DNA of 20,153 nucleotides, from positions 1-20,153 of the forward strand of contig CAJUJN010000075.1 of the NCBI GenBank assembly GCA_910586775.1, read 5' to 3'. A model generated the notes under the pieces. That model had not been told where the DNA came from and searched no databases. It was given only the letters and a program-made list of their open reading frames with translations. Origin of the DNA: an uncultured Acetatifactor sp. (GTDB taxonomy: Bacteria; Bacillota; Clostridia; Lachnospirales; Lachnospiraceae). Each line of letters opens with the position of its first letter. Within the stretch, counting starts at the first letter, position 1. The translations under genes were made by a program, and so were the position numbers. Shown one piece after another: positions 15,539-20,153 of this stretch.

Positions 15539-15586
15539 ACCGGCTTGATGTGCAGGATATACCGGCAGATCAGGCCGGTTTTTTAT
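15539..15586 (+). terminator. Terminator after the third ABC exporter
   Basis: ACCGGC-AGATCAG-GCCGGT (15561-15579) is followed by TTTTTTAT. A longer alternative stem, ACCGGCTTGAT with ATCAGGCCGGT, uses the same right arm. Confidence 0.85.
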
Positions 15587-15637
15587 CTTATCGGAAAGTT
15601 GCGGAGAGCATAGTTCCCCTGCTTGATGAAAAACCCC

Positions 15638-15666
15638 TTGACATTTCTGCTCTTACTGCGTATACT
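15638..15666 (+). promoter_or_regulatory. Promoter of the GntR-ABC operon
   Basis: TTGACA (perfect), a 17-base spacer and TATACT (five of six) precede the GntR start by about 30 bases. This is one of the strongest promoters in the window. Confidence 0.9.
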
Positions 15667-15676
15667 CAATATATAC
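15660..15676. promoter_or_regulatory. Operator candidate over the -10 box
   Basis: GTATACTCAATATATAC contains GTATA and TATAC as inverted arms around 7 bases, covering the -10 and start region. YtrA-type GntR repressors commonly bind such dyads in their own promoter, so self-repression is likely. Confidence 0.55.
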
Positions 15677-15697
15677 ACTATGATAAGGAGAAGCGGA

Positions 15698-16075
15698 ATG
15701 AACATTGTCATTTCCATGCAAAGTGAAATCCCTGCCTATGAACAGATTAAAATGCAGATCAAAGCGCAGATTCTGTCAGGTAATCTGCCGCCTGACGCTC
15801 CCCTGGTATCCATGCGTCAGCTGGCCAGGGATCTGCGGGTCAGCGTCATTACCACCACCCGGGCCTACGGCGATCTGGAGGCGGAAGGGCTGATTTATAC
15901 CCTGCAGGGACGGGGTTCTTTTGTGAAAGGCGACGCCGAGGCCGTGCGGCAGCAGTATCTGCAGGCCATCGACAAATCCCTGACGGCAGCAGTGGAAAAA
16001 GGATTGGCTGCAGGCCTGAATCTGTCAGGGTTACAGAAAAGATTGGAGGAAATCTACCATGAGCAATGCCATTGA
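15698..16075 (+). CDS. GntR-family regulator, YtrA subfamily
   Basis: A 125-aa protein; the ATG at 15698 is preceded by AAGGAG, while the longer reading from 15623 crosses the promoter. Residues about 10-75 form the winged helix (IPAYEQIKMQIKAQILSG, then SMRQLARDLRVSVITTTRAY, GRGSFV). The C-terminal tail is only about 45 residues and helical, the short form typical of YtrA rather than of FadR or HutC types. Known: YtrA-type proteins repress adjacent ABC transporter operons and respond to cell-envelope stress or antibiotics. It overlaps the ATPase gene by 17 bases, so regulator and transporter are made together. Confidence 0.92.
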   Translation: MNIVISMQSEIPAYEQIKMQIKAQILSGNLPPDAPLVSMRQLARDLRVSVITTTRAYGDLEAEGLIYTLQGRGSFVKGDAEAVRQQYLQAIDKSLTAAVEKGLAAGLNLSGLQKRLEEIYHEQCH

Positions 16076-16913
16076 AGTAAAGGGTCTGTGCAAGTCTTAT
16101 CCTGGATTTGCGCTGAAAAATATCAGTTTCTCCGTGCCGGAGGGATTGTGCTGCGGCTTCGTGGGGCCGAACGGCGCCGGAAAGTCCACCACTCTGCGGA
16201 TTTTGTCAGGTCAGGCCTTTCCGGACAGCGGGGAAGCGCGTCTTTTAGGCAGACCCTGCACAGACGCTGCCCTGCGGGAGGAGATCGCCATACTTTTCGA
16301 TCAGCCCTATTTTCAGGGAGACTGGACCCCTGTGGACATTGAGAAAAGCCTGGGGCCTTTCTACCCAAGTTGGAACAGCGGCCGGTACAGGGAATATCTG
16401 GCCCGGTTCGGTCTGGAACCCGGAAAAAAATTTAAGGATTTCTCCCGGGGCATGAAGCAGAAACTGGCCATGGCAGTCCACCTTTCCCATGACACAAAGG
16501 TTCTGCTCCTGGACGAACCCACCGGAGGCCTGGATCCCATTGCCAGGGACGAACTTCTGGACATTTTCCGGGAATATCTCCTTCCGGAAAACAGAACCAT
16601 CCTGTTCTCCACCCATATTACCACGGACCTGGAGCGGATTGCGGACAAAATCGTCTATATTCACGACGGCAGCATCGCTTATGACGGGGACAGGGAGAAG
16701 CTGACCGACACCTACTGTGTGGTCAGGGGCTGGCATCTTCCCGCGGAAAAGCGGGCCCATGCCATTGGTCTGCGTCAGACGGACAGCGGTTACGAGTGCC
16801 TTATGGATCTGACGCATATCGGCGGGCTGCCTTCGGATACGGTTACCGAAAAGGCTTCCATCAATGATGTGATTGTTTATCTGGAACGAAATGCCAAAAG
16901 CAGGGAGGTATAG
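16059..16913 (+). CDS. ABC transporter ATP-binding protein
   Basis: A 284-aa ATPase; GGAGG lies ahead of its ATG inside the GntR gene. Walker A GPNGAGKST (about 36-44), the signature as FSRGMKQKLAMA (about 127-138), Walker B VLLLDEPTGGLD (about 150-161) and STHIT for the switch histidine. The signature is SRGMK instead of LSGGQ, as is common in ABC-2 type exporters of this group. A C-terminal extension of about 70 residues follows. Known: such ATPases drive two-component ABC-2 efflux systems for antimicrobial peptides or unknown substrates. The permease gene begins 2 bases after its stop. Confidence 0.93.
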   Translation: MSNAIEVKGLCKSYPGFALKNISFSVPEGLCCGFVGPNGAGKSTTLRILSGQAFPDSGEARLLGRPCTDAALREEIAILFDQPYFQGDWTPVDIEKSLGPFYPSWNSGRYREYLARFGLEPGKKFKDFSRGMKQKLAMAVHLSHDTKVLLLDEPTGGLDPIARDELLDIFREYLLPENRTILFSTHITTDLERIADKIVYIHDGSIAYDGDREKLTDTYCVVRGWHLPAEKRAHAIGLRQTDSGYECLMDLTHIGGLPSDTVTEKASINDVIVYLERNAKSREV

Positions 16914-16915
16914 AA

Positions 16916-17575
16916 ATGCTGAAACTGATGAAATTAGACTGGACTGCCATAAAATGCTACCGCATAAGATGTCTGTTGATTCCTGTGGCCCTACTGGTAA
17001 ACGGTATATTTTCCACCATTCTGATGGCGCCGCTGGGCGTGTTTCTGCTGTTTTCCTTTTCCATCAATTTCTTTGCGGTGGAGGAACAGTGGAATCTGAA
17101 CCGGCTTTACCTGACCCTGCCCGTAAACAGAAACCGGATGGTTGTGGGCAGATACCTTTTGTCCCTGCTGCTGTTTCTGACAGGTGTTCTGTCCGGCTTT
17201 GCCCTGATGCCGTTTGCCAATCTTTTTTCTTTCTCCCGGTGGTATCCTGACTGGAAATGGCGACTGGCTTTGGGCGCTTTCTGTTTTCTCATCTATGCCC
17301 TGATGAACCTGGCCATGTACCCTGTGCTCTTTAAACTGGGATACCAGAAAGGAAGAATCTGGGGTTACTACATTCCCTGCATTCTTACTGGTCTGATCTA
17401 TCTGGCCCTGGTAGAGTATGACATCATGACAGGGGGAACCTTTATCCGTGATGCGCTGCTGTATGCCGCGGAGCATATTCTGACAGTCAGCGGCGGGATT
17501 CTGCTTCTGGGCGCGGCAGTCTGGGCGTTGTCCCTGTGCCTGTCCCTGCGGATATATGCCAGACGGGAGTTTTAG
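16916..17575 (+). CDS. ABC-2 type permease
   Basis: A 219-aa membrane protein whose ribosome site GGGAGG lies at the end of the ATPase gene. About six hydrophobic segments are visible, including FSTILMAPLGVFLLFSFSIN, YLLSLLLFLTGVLSGFAL, LGAFCFLIYALMNLAMYPVL and GGILLLGAAVWALSLCLSL. The motif EEQWNLNRLYLTLPVNRNRMVVGRYL, split between helices, is typical of the ABC2_membrane_5 group. Known: it forms the membrane channel for the ATPase just upstream. Its substrate is unknown; the YtrA-type regulator suggests export of or defence against envelope-active compounds. Confidence 0.85.
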   Translation: MLKLMKLDWTAIKCYRIRCLLIPVALLVNGIFSTILMAPLGVFLLFSFSINFFAVEEQWNLNRLYLTLPVNRNRMVVGRYLLSLLLFLTGVLSGFALMPFANLFSFSRWYPDWKWRLALGAFCFLIYALMNLAMYPVLFKLGYQKGRIWGYYIPCILTGLIYLALVEYDIMTGGTFIRDALLYAAEHILTVSGGILLLGAAVWALSLCLSLRIYARREF

Positions 17576-17602
17576 GGGGCAGAGAGGAAGAAATTTCCCG
17601 GC

Positions 17603-17633
17603 TTGACTCTGCCGTTAGGGAAGGGTATATAAT
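17603..17633 (+). promoter_or_regulatory. MerR-type promoter with 19-bp spacer and dyad
   Basis: TTGACT and TATAAT are separated by 19 bases instead of 17. The spacer holds a dyad ACTCTGCC-GTTAG-GGAAGGGT (imperfect, 17606-17626). Long spacers filled by a dyad are the hallmark of promoters that MerR proteins untwist, and a MerR gene follows. Confidence 0.75.
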
Positions 17634-17712
17634 ATGCCCAAGAGGTTGTCGCATCAATGATCAGGAAAGCAGCGATGGGACAGTCCCTATAACTGCAGAA
17701 GGGAGCATTGCT

Positions 17713-18447
17713 ATGGAGGGTCTTATCAAAATAAGGGAGATATCGTCGAAATATGATATTTCAGCCAGGACACTACGCTATTACGAGAATATGGGGTTGA
17801 TCAGCAGCACGCGGAGCAGTGATTATGCCTACCGGCTCTACGACAGACAAAACATCAAGCGCCTGGAACAGATTTTGATCCTGCGCAAGCTCAATATCAG
17901 CATTAAGGATATTCAGCGGATTTTCAGTTGTCCGGGCACGGAGGTAGTTCTGGAAGTTCTGGGAAAGAAGGCCGCCTCCATTGACAGCGAAGTGGCGCTA
18001 TTGCATGATTTAAGGAAAATTATCACTGACTTTATCCGTCAGATCAGGGAGGCGGATTTCGGCAGGGAGGCAGACGTGAAGATGCTTTATGAAAAAGCTG
18101 CAAAAATAGAAAGCCGCATAATAAGCATCCCCTACCAGGGCAATGCCTCTAAGATAAACCGCCTGTTGGATGTGACAGACAAATTGAAAAAAGGACCGGA
18201 AGTGCGGATTATTCAGATCAACCCGTTCAGGGCCTTTTCCTCCGGACTGGACCCTGTTGAAACGGTTATGGGCCCTTTTCAGCAATGGCAGGAAGCGCAT
18301 AATCATCTGGTGCGGAACATGCTGTACGGCGCTCCTGATTTTCTGTGGTTCGAAGAGGATGCCTCTATGCCGCCGGGATATTTTGCGTTCAGTTCGCCGT
18401 TTGCCTTTAATGTTCGCCAATACGGAGTTTTATCTTCGGAACGCTGA
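17713..18447 (+). CDS. MerR-family regulator, C-terminally truncated
   Basis: The ATG at 17713 follows AAGGGAG; the frame is open earlier but crosses the promoter. The product reads 244 aa: a MerR winged helix (IREISSKYDISARTLRYYE, then MGLISSTRSSDYAYRLYDRQ), a dimer helix, and the start of an effector domain (VRIIQINPFRAFSSG, resembling GyrI-type sensors). From about residue 218 on (after DFLWFEEDA), the sequence is the antisense of a neighbouring alkyltransferase-like gene, so the last roughly 27 residues are foreign and an estimated 60-70 native residues are missing. DNA binding should survive; effector sensing may not. The promoter upstream suggests self-regulation. Confidence 0.8.
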   Translation: MEGLIKIREISSKYDISARTLRYYENMGLISSTRSSDYAYRLYDRQNIKRLEQILILRKLNISIKDIQRIFSCPGTEVVLEVLGKKAASIDSEVALLHDLRKIITDFIRQIREADFGREADVKMLYEKAAKIESRIISIPYQGNASKINRLLDVTDKLKKGPEVRIIQINPFRAFSSGLDPVETVMGPFQQWQEAHNHLVRNMLYGAPDFLWFEEDASMPPGYFAFSSPFAFNVRQYGVLSSER

Positions 18448-18731
18448 TAGCTTGCCCATGCCGCAATGGACACGAATATTCCTGCCGTAATCGGTTCCGT
18501 AAAATCTGCGCCGTTTATATCTGCGAAATATTCTCTGATCTGACCCACCGTAATCAGCTTTCCGAATGGGACAAGCCGCATTACCTTGTCATACGCAATC
18601 GGCGGAGCAAAGTACATTCTGCTTCCGCCATATTTTTCAATGCTTTTTGGGTCTGTAATTGTCTGAAACTTTGGCATATCCTTACTGTCGTTCAGCATCC
18701 CATTAAAATCTTTTTTATCTTCATTTGCCAT
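18303..18731 (-). CDS. Alkyltransferase-like (MGMT family) protein, 3' truncated
   Basis: The ATG at 18731 has a strong AGGAGGTG and a near-consensus promoter. The product reads 142 aa. Residues about 49-124 match the DNA-binding alkyltransferase-like family: VMRLVPFGKLITVGQIREYF, DFTEPITAGIFVSIAAWAS, TPYWRTLKANGELNAKYPGG. Where methyltransferases have the PCHR active-site Cys, this has PYWR, so it is the non-catalytic type that flags or shields alkylated bases. Native sequence stops at GGIEA; the last 18 residues are antisense MerR sequence, and about 40 native residues are probably lost. Convergent with, and overlapping, the MerR gene. Confidence 0.75.
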   Translation of the reverse strand: MANEDKKDFNGMLNDSKDMPKFQTITDPKSIEKYGGSRMYFAPPIAYDKVMRLVPFGKLITVGQIREYFADINGADFTEPITAGIFVSIAAWASYQRSEDKTPYWRTLKANGELNAKYPGGIEASSSNHRKSGAPYSMFRTR

Positions 18732-18755
18732 ATGATTTTCACACCTCCTGCCTTC

Positions 18756-18784
18756 ATTATAGTGAAGTATATTGTTTCATGCAA
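18756..18784 (-). promoter_or_regulatory. Promoter of the alkyltransferase-like gene
   Basis: Minus-strand TTGCAT, a 17-base spacer and a perfect TATAAT. An inverted repeat CTTCA/TGAAG (18752-18767) overlaps the -10 and may be an operator. Confidence 0.8.
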
Positions 18785-18830
18785 TGAGACGGTTTAAAAA
18801 AAGTTGGGAATACCCCGCTAAAAGGCGCTG

Positions 18831-18859
18831 TTGAAATTCCTGTCGTATTGTGGTAGAAT
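18831..18859 (+). promoter_or_regulatory. Promoter of the toxin mRNA
   Basis: TTGAAA, a 17-base spacer and TAGAAT lie about 85 bases before the toxin start. A transcript from about 18866 would have a leader with small hairpins (CATGG/CCATG and CCGG-CTTG-CCGG). Confidence 0.75.
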
Positions 18860-18944
18860 CCATTCATGGAACCCATGACAGGGGTGGTAGTCTCCCGAGC
18901 CAATGACCGGCTTGCCGGAATACATAGGAAGGGAGGTGGCGCCA

Positions 18945-19070
18945 ATGACAGCTGCAGATATCATTTTGATATTCATAGGGGTGCTCGGCTTGCTGATCGC
19001 CTTCGGTAGCTTTGTTATAGCGTTGCTTGCCTTTCTCGACAGAGACAAGGGCCACAAGCGAAAAAAATAA
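18945..19070 (+). CDS. Small hydrophobic holin-like toxin (type I TA candidate)
   Basis: A 41-codon ORF starting MTAADIILIFIGVLG and ending RDKGHKRKK. A single membrane helix spans about residues 5-31 and is followed by a strongly basic tail, the usual shape of Firmicute type I toxins (TxpA, BsrG and putative holin-like toxin families). The ribosome site GGGAGGTG is very strong, and GGCGCC lies between it and the ATG. Known: such proteins insert in the membrane and harm it unless an antisense RNA blocks translation. Here a convergent antisense RNA unit overlaps the mRNA 3' region. Length, charge and context all fit; specific family assignment is inferred. Confidence 0.75.
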   Translation: MTAADIILIFIGVLGLLIAFGSFVIALLAFLDRDKGHKRKK

Positions 19071-19098
19071 TGCCCACCCTGTTGCAACCAGGATGGGC
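19061..19098 (-). terminator. Terminator of the antisense RNA
   Basis: On the minus strand GCCCATCCTG pairs with CAGGGTGGGC through one G-U pair and is followed by ATTATTTTTTT. On the plus strand the same position is a C-A mismatch, so the hairpin is better suited to the antisense RNA. Confidence 0.8.
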
Positions 19099-19164
19099 GC
19101 CTCTCACTGAGAGGTAACTGCCTTTGCTTGGGATACTCCACCTTTGGAGTGGGGCTCCTATGGG

Positions 19165-19194
19165 GGTGCCTGTTACCAGCAGGCGCCTCTTTCT
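19165..19194 (+). terminator. Terminator of the toxin mRNA
   Basis: GGTGCCTG pairs with CAGGCGCC through one G-U pair around a 7-nt loop, followed by TCTTTCT. The T tract is weak, but it lies where the convergent antisense RNA begins. Confidence 0.55.
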
Positions 19195-19200
19195 ATCTAA

Positions 19201-19229
19201 AGGATAGCATAAAGCGGCAGAAAGTTCAA
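19201..19229 (-). promoter_or_regulatory. Promoter of the antisense RNA
   Basis: On the minus strand TTGAAC, a 17-base spacer and TATCCT. The predicted start near 19194 coincides with the end of the toxin terminator. Confidence 0.7.
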
Positions 19230-19477
19230 GAGAATTCTTCTTCCAGCGGTGCCGCCCTCGAACTGGTTGAGCCGGTCCGCCAGCTGCTGATCCTTGCCTG
19301 GGTAAAGATGGGAGATGGAAGCTTTGACATTTTTGGTGTGAATTATGGTGGAGAAATTGCTGAAAGAGCATTACAAAAAATAAAACCAGTGTGTTCAGTG
19401 TTAACTTCTGTTGGAATTCCAGTATGTGTAAAATTCCAATTTATACTGCACACCGGTTGAATTTGCAGTACAACCCG
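19230..19477. other. Stretch without a recognisable gene
   Basis: Open frames on both strands look partly gene-like but have no start or ribosome site. On the minus strand one reads SISHLYPGKDQQLADRLN; on the plus strand GVNYGGEIAERALQKIKP. They may be remnants of lost genes. An 8-bp inverted repeat TTGGAATT/AATTCCAA lies at 19411-19439. Confidence 0.35.
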
Positions 19478-19540
19478 ACTGCAGACCGCCAGCCAGGTAT
19501 TTTCCCGGAGGCATCACTGTAAATCCTGGCGGTCTGCAGT
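19478..19540. repeat. Perfect 15-bp inverted repeat
   Basis: ACTGCAGACCGCCAG (19478-19492) and its exact complement (19526-19540) flank 33 bases. There is no T run, so it is not a terminator. It overlaps the end of the ABC ATPase fragment. Confidence 0.9.
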
Positions 19541-19690
19541 ATAAGATCATGGATGATTCGAGAATCCGTAATTATCAAAATATAGTCGGCGATATAGGAA
19601 ACATCTGATACGATGTGCGTGGACAGGATAACAATTTTCTCTTTTGCAAAATCGGATATGAGGTTGCGGAAACGTACCCGCTCCCTGGGT
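19525..19690 (-). pseudogene. ABC ATPase fragment (C-terminal part)
   Basis: The minus strand reads PRERVRFRNLISDFAKEK then IVILSTHIVSDVSYIADYIL and ITDSRIIHD. This is the part of an ABC-2 type ATPase just after Walker B (normally LDEPTAGLDPRERVRF), including the switch histidine in STHIVSD. Everything before the proline, including Walker A and the signature, is missing. It breaks off at about 19690, where a fragment on the other strand begins. It cannot function. Confidence 0.75.
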
Positions 19691-19976
19691 GCCCATGGAT
19701 GCATTGTCCGGCAGGGTACAGTCCGTGCTGAAATGTCTGCCCGTGATTCACGGAGCGGCCATGATGCGTACTGTGTGTACAAAGGATGCGATAAGGGAAA
19801 CCTTTGCGGGACTGCCGGAGGAGGCGGAAGACCTTTTCAGGGAGGCTATGGGAATCAGCCTGTGGGTGGGAGAGCACAAAATTTCCCAGGGGGAACAGGT
19901 GATATTTTTGGGCTTTTATGCTATACTGGCCATTGGAGCCGGGGCAGTGCTGAGCAGGAGGAGAAGGCTGCGCTGA
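19686..19976 (+). pseudogene. ABC-2 permease fragment (C-terminal part)
   Basis: The frame from GTG 19689 reads PMDALSGRVQSVLKCLPVIH, then GAAMMRTVCTKDAIRETFAG, an FREAMGISLWVG segment, a last helix VIFLGFYAILAIGAGAVL and basic RRRRLR. This matches the last 95 or so residues of multidrug-type ABC-2 permeases (usually about 250-370 aa), from the P-x-x-x-L-P-x-x-H-G region to the C terminus. It starts at the same point where the ATPase fragment on the other strand ends, so both pieces were joined by a rearrangement. Confidence 0.65.
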
Positions 19977-20083
19977 AACCGGTGGTTTTCCGGACAAAGG
20001 ATTCCGGGTAGGCAAAGCGCATGAACGGGAGACTTTAAAAGTATTTAAAGTTAAAAAAACAGCTTCCCATTTTGGGATATCTG

Positions 20084-20092
20084 TGTTATACT
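20084..20092 (+). promoter_or_regulatory. Extended -10 promoter of the tRNA gene
   Basis: TGTTATACT lies about 10 bases before the tRNA and has the extended TGn motif; the -35 region is poor. A direct TTTAAA pair and an A-rich run lie upstream. Confidence 0.55.
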
Positions 20093-20101
20093 TAAGGACA
20101 T

Positions 20102-20153
20102 GGAAGCATAGCTCAGCTGGGATGAGCGCTCGCCTGACTAGCGGGAGGCCAAG
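20102..20153 (+). tRNA. tRNA, probably Val(GAC), cut by the window end
   Basis: GGAAGCA (acceptor) is followed by TA, then a D arm GCTCAGCTGGGATGAGC and an anticodon arm CTCGC-CTGACTA-GCGGG with GAC at the anticodon position. The variable region starts and then the window ends, so the T arm and 3' acceptor are not seen. Position 37 is T, where a purine is usual, and the anticodon stem includes a T-G pair, so the identity is slightly uncertain. Confidence 0.75.

Larger units (their letters stand above)
19061..19194 (-). ncRNA. Antisense antitoxin RNA candidate
   Basis: A minus-strand unit with its own promoter (19201-19229) and terminator would make an RNA of about 134 nt. It is complementary to the 3' end of the toxin mRNA, beginning in the last three codons and extending across its 3' UTR. 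It contains hairpins CACTCCA/TGGAGT and CCTCTC/GAGAGG and a final terminator hairpin. This is the arrangement of TxpA/RatA-type antitoxins, which trigger mRNA decay or block translation by duplex formation. Confidence 0.65.

Noticed and set aside
18360..19690. A simple inversion between the two breakpoints
   Set aside because: Flipping the segment would join MerR to an ABC ATPase end and the alkyltransferase-like gene to a permease end, restoring none of them.

Overview
The window looks like an accessory or variable stretch of a Clostridia chromosome, probably a gut Lachnospiraceae-type Firmicute. This is inferred from the strong AGGAGG-type ribosome sites, sigma-A promoters with 17-bp spacers, a preQ1-I riboswitch, T-box and type I toxin-antitoxin elements, XRE, YtrA-type and MerR regulators, and many ABC exporters. 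Genus is not resolvable from the sequence alone.

Layout. 1-1.45 kb: an MBL-fold hydrolase gene with a frameshift near its N terminus, ended by a clear terminator. 1.47-3.28 kb (minus strand): a queuosine-precursor salvage unit. A promoter and preQ1-I riboswitch with terminator lead into a radical SAM enzyme (likely queuine lyase QueL) that overlaps a YhhQ-type transporter gene. 3.3-5.3 kb (plus): kptA (RNA 2'-phosphotransferase) and an Rpn/PD-(D/E)XK nuclease gene carrying a six-unit 12-bp repeat. 5.3-7.7 kb: a lipoprotein gene (minus) divergent from an MFS transporter whose frame breaks at a run of seven G. 7.8-9.9 kb: a membrane-anchored XRE regulator, the remains of a T-box leader and an alaS gene, and a second XRE regulator (minus). 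10.1-13.4 kb (minus): two translationally coupled ABC exporter half-transporters. 13.7-15.6 kb (plus): a third ABC exporter with a possible 21-codon ORF ahead of it. 15.6-17.6 kb (plus): a YtrA-type GntR regulator, ABC ATPase and permease operon with a textbook promoter and overlapping operator. 17.6-18.7 kb: a MerR regulator with a MerR-type 19-bp-spacer promoter runs tail-to-tail into an alkyltransferase-like gene; both have lost their 3' ends at one breakpoint. 18.8-19.2 kb: a candidate type I toxin-antitoxin module, a 41-codon hydrophobic toxin with a convergent antisense RNA. 19.5-20 kb: oppositely oriented fragments of an ABC ATPase and an ABC-2 permease that abut. The right edge holds the 5' two-thirds of a tRNA gene, probably tRNA-Val(GAC).

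Two items stand out. The queuosine unit is coherent: ligand sensor, lyase and transporter together. The 18.8-19.2 kb module has every part expected of a TxpA/RatA-like system: two promoters, two terminators, a small membrane protein and a fully overlapping antisense RNA. It sits in a zone of gene breakage with at least two junctions where unrelated truncated genes abut, and another decayed locus lies near 8.8-9.1 kb.
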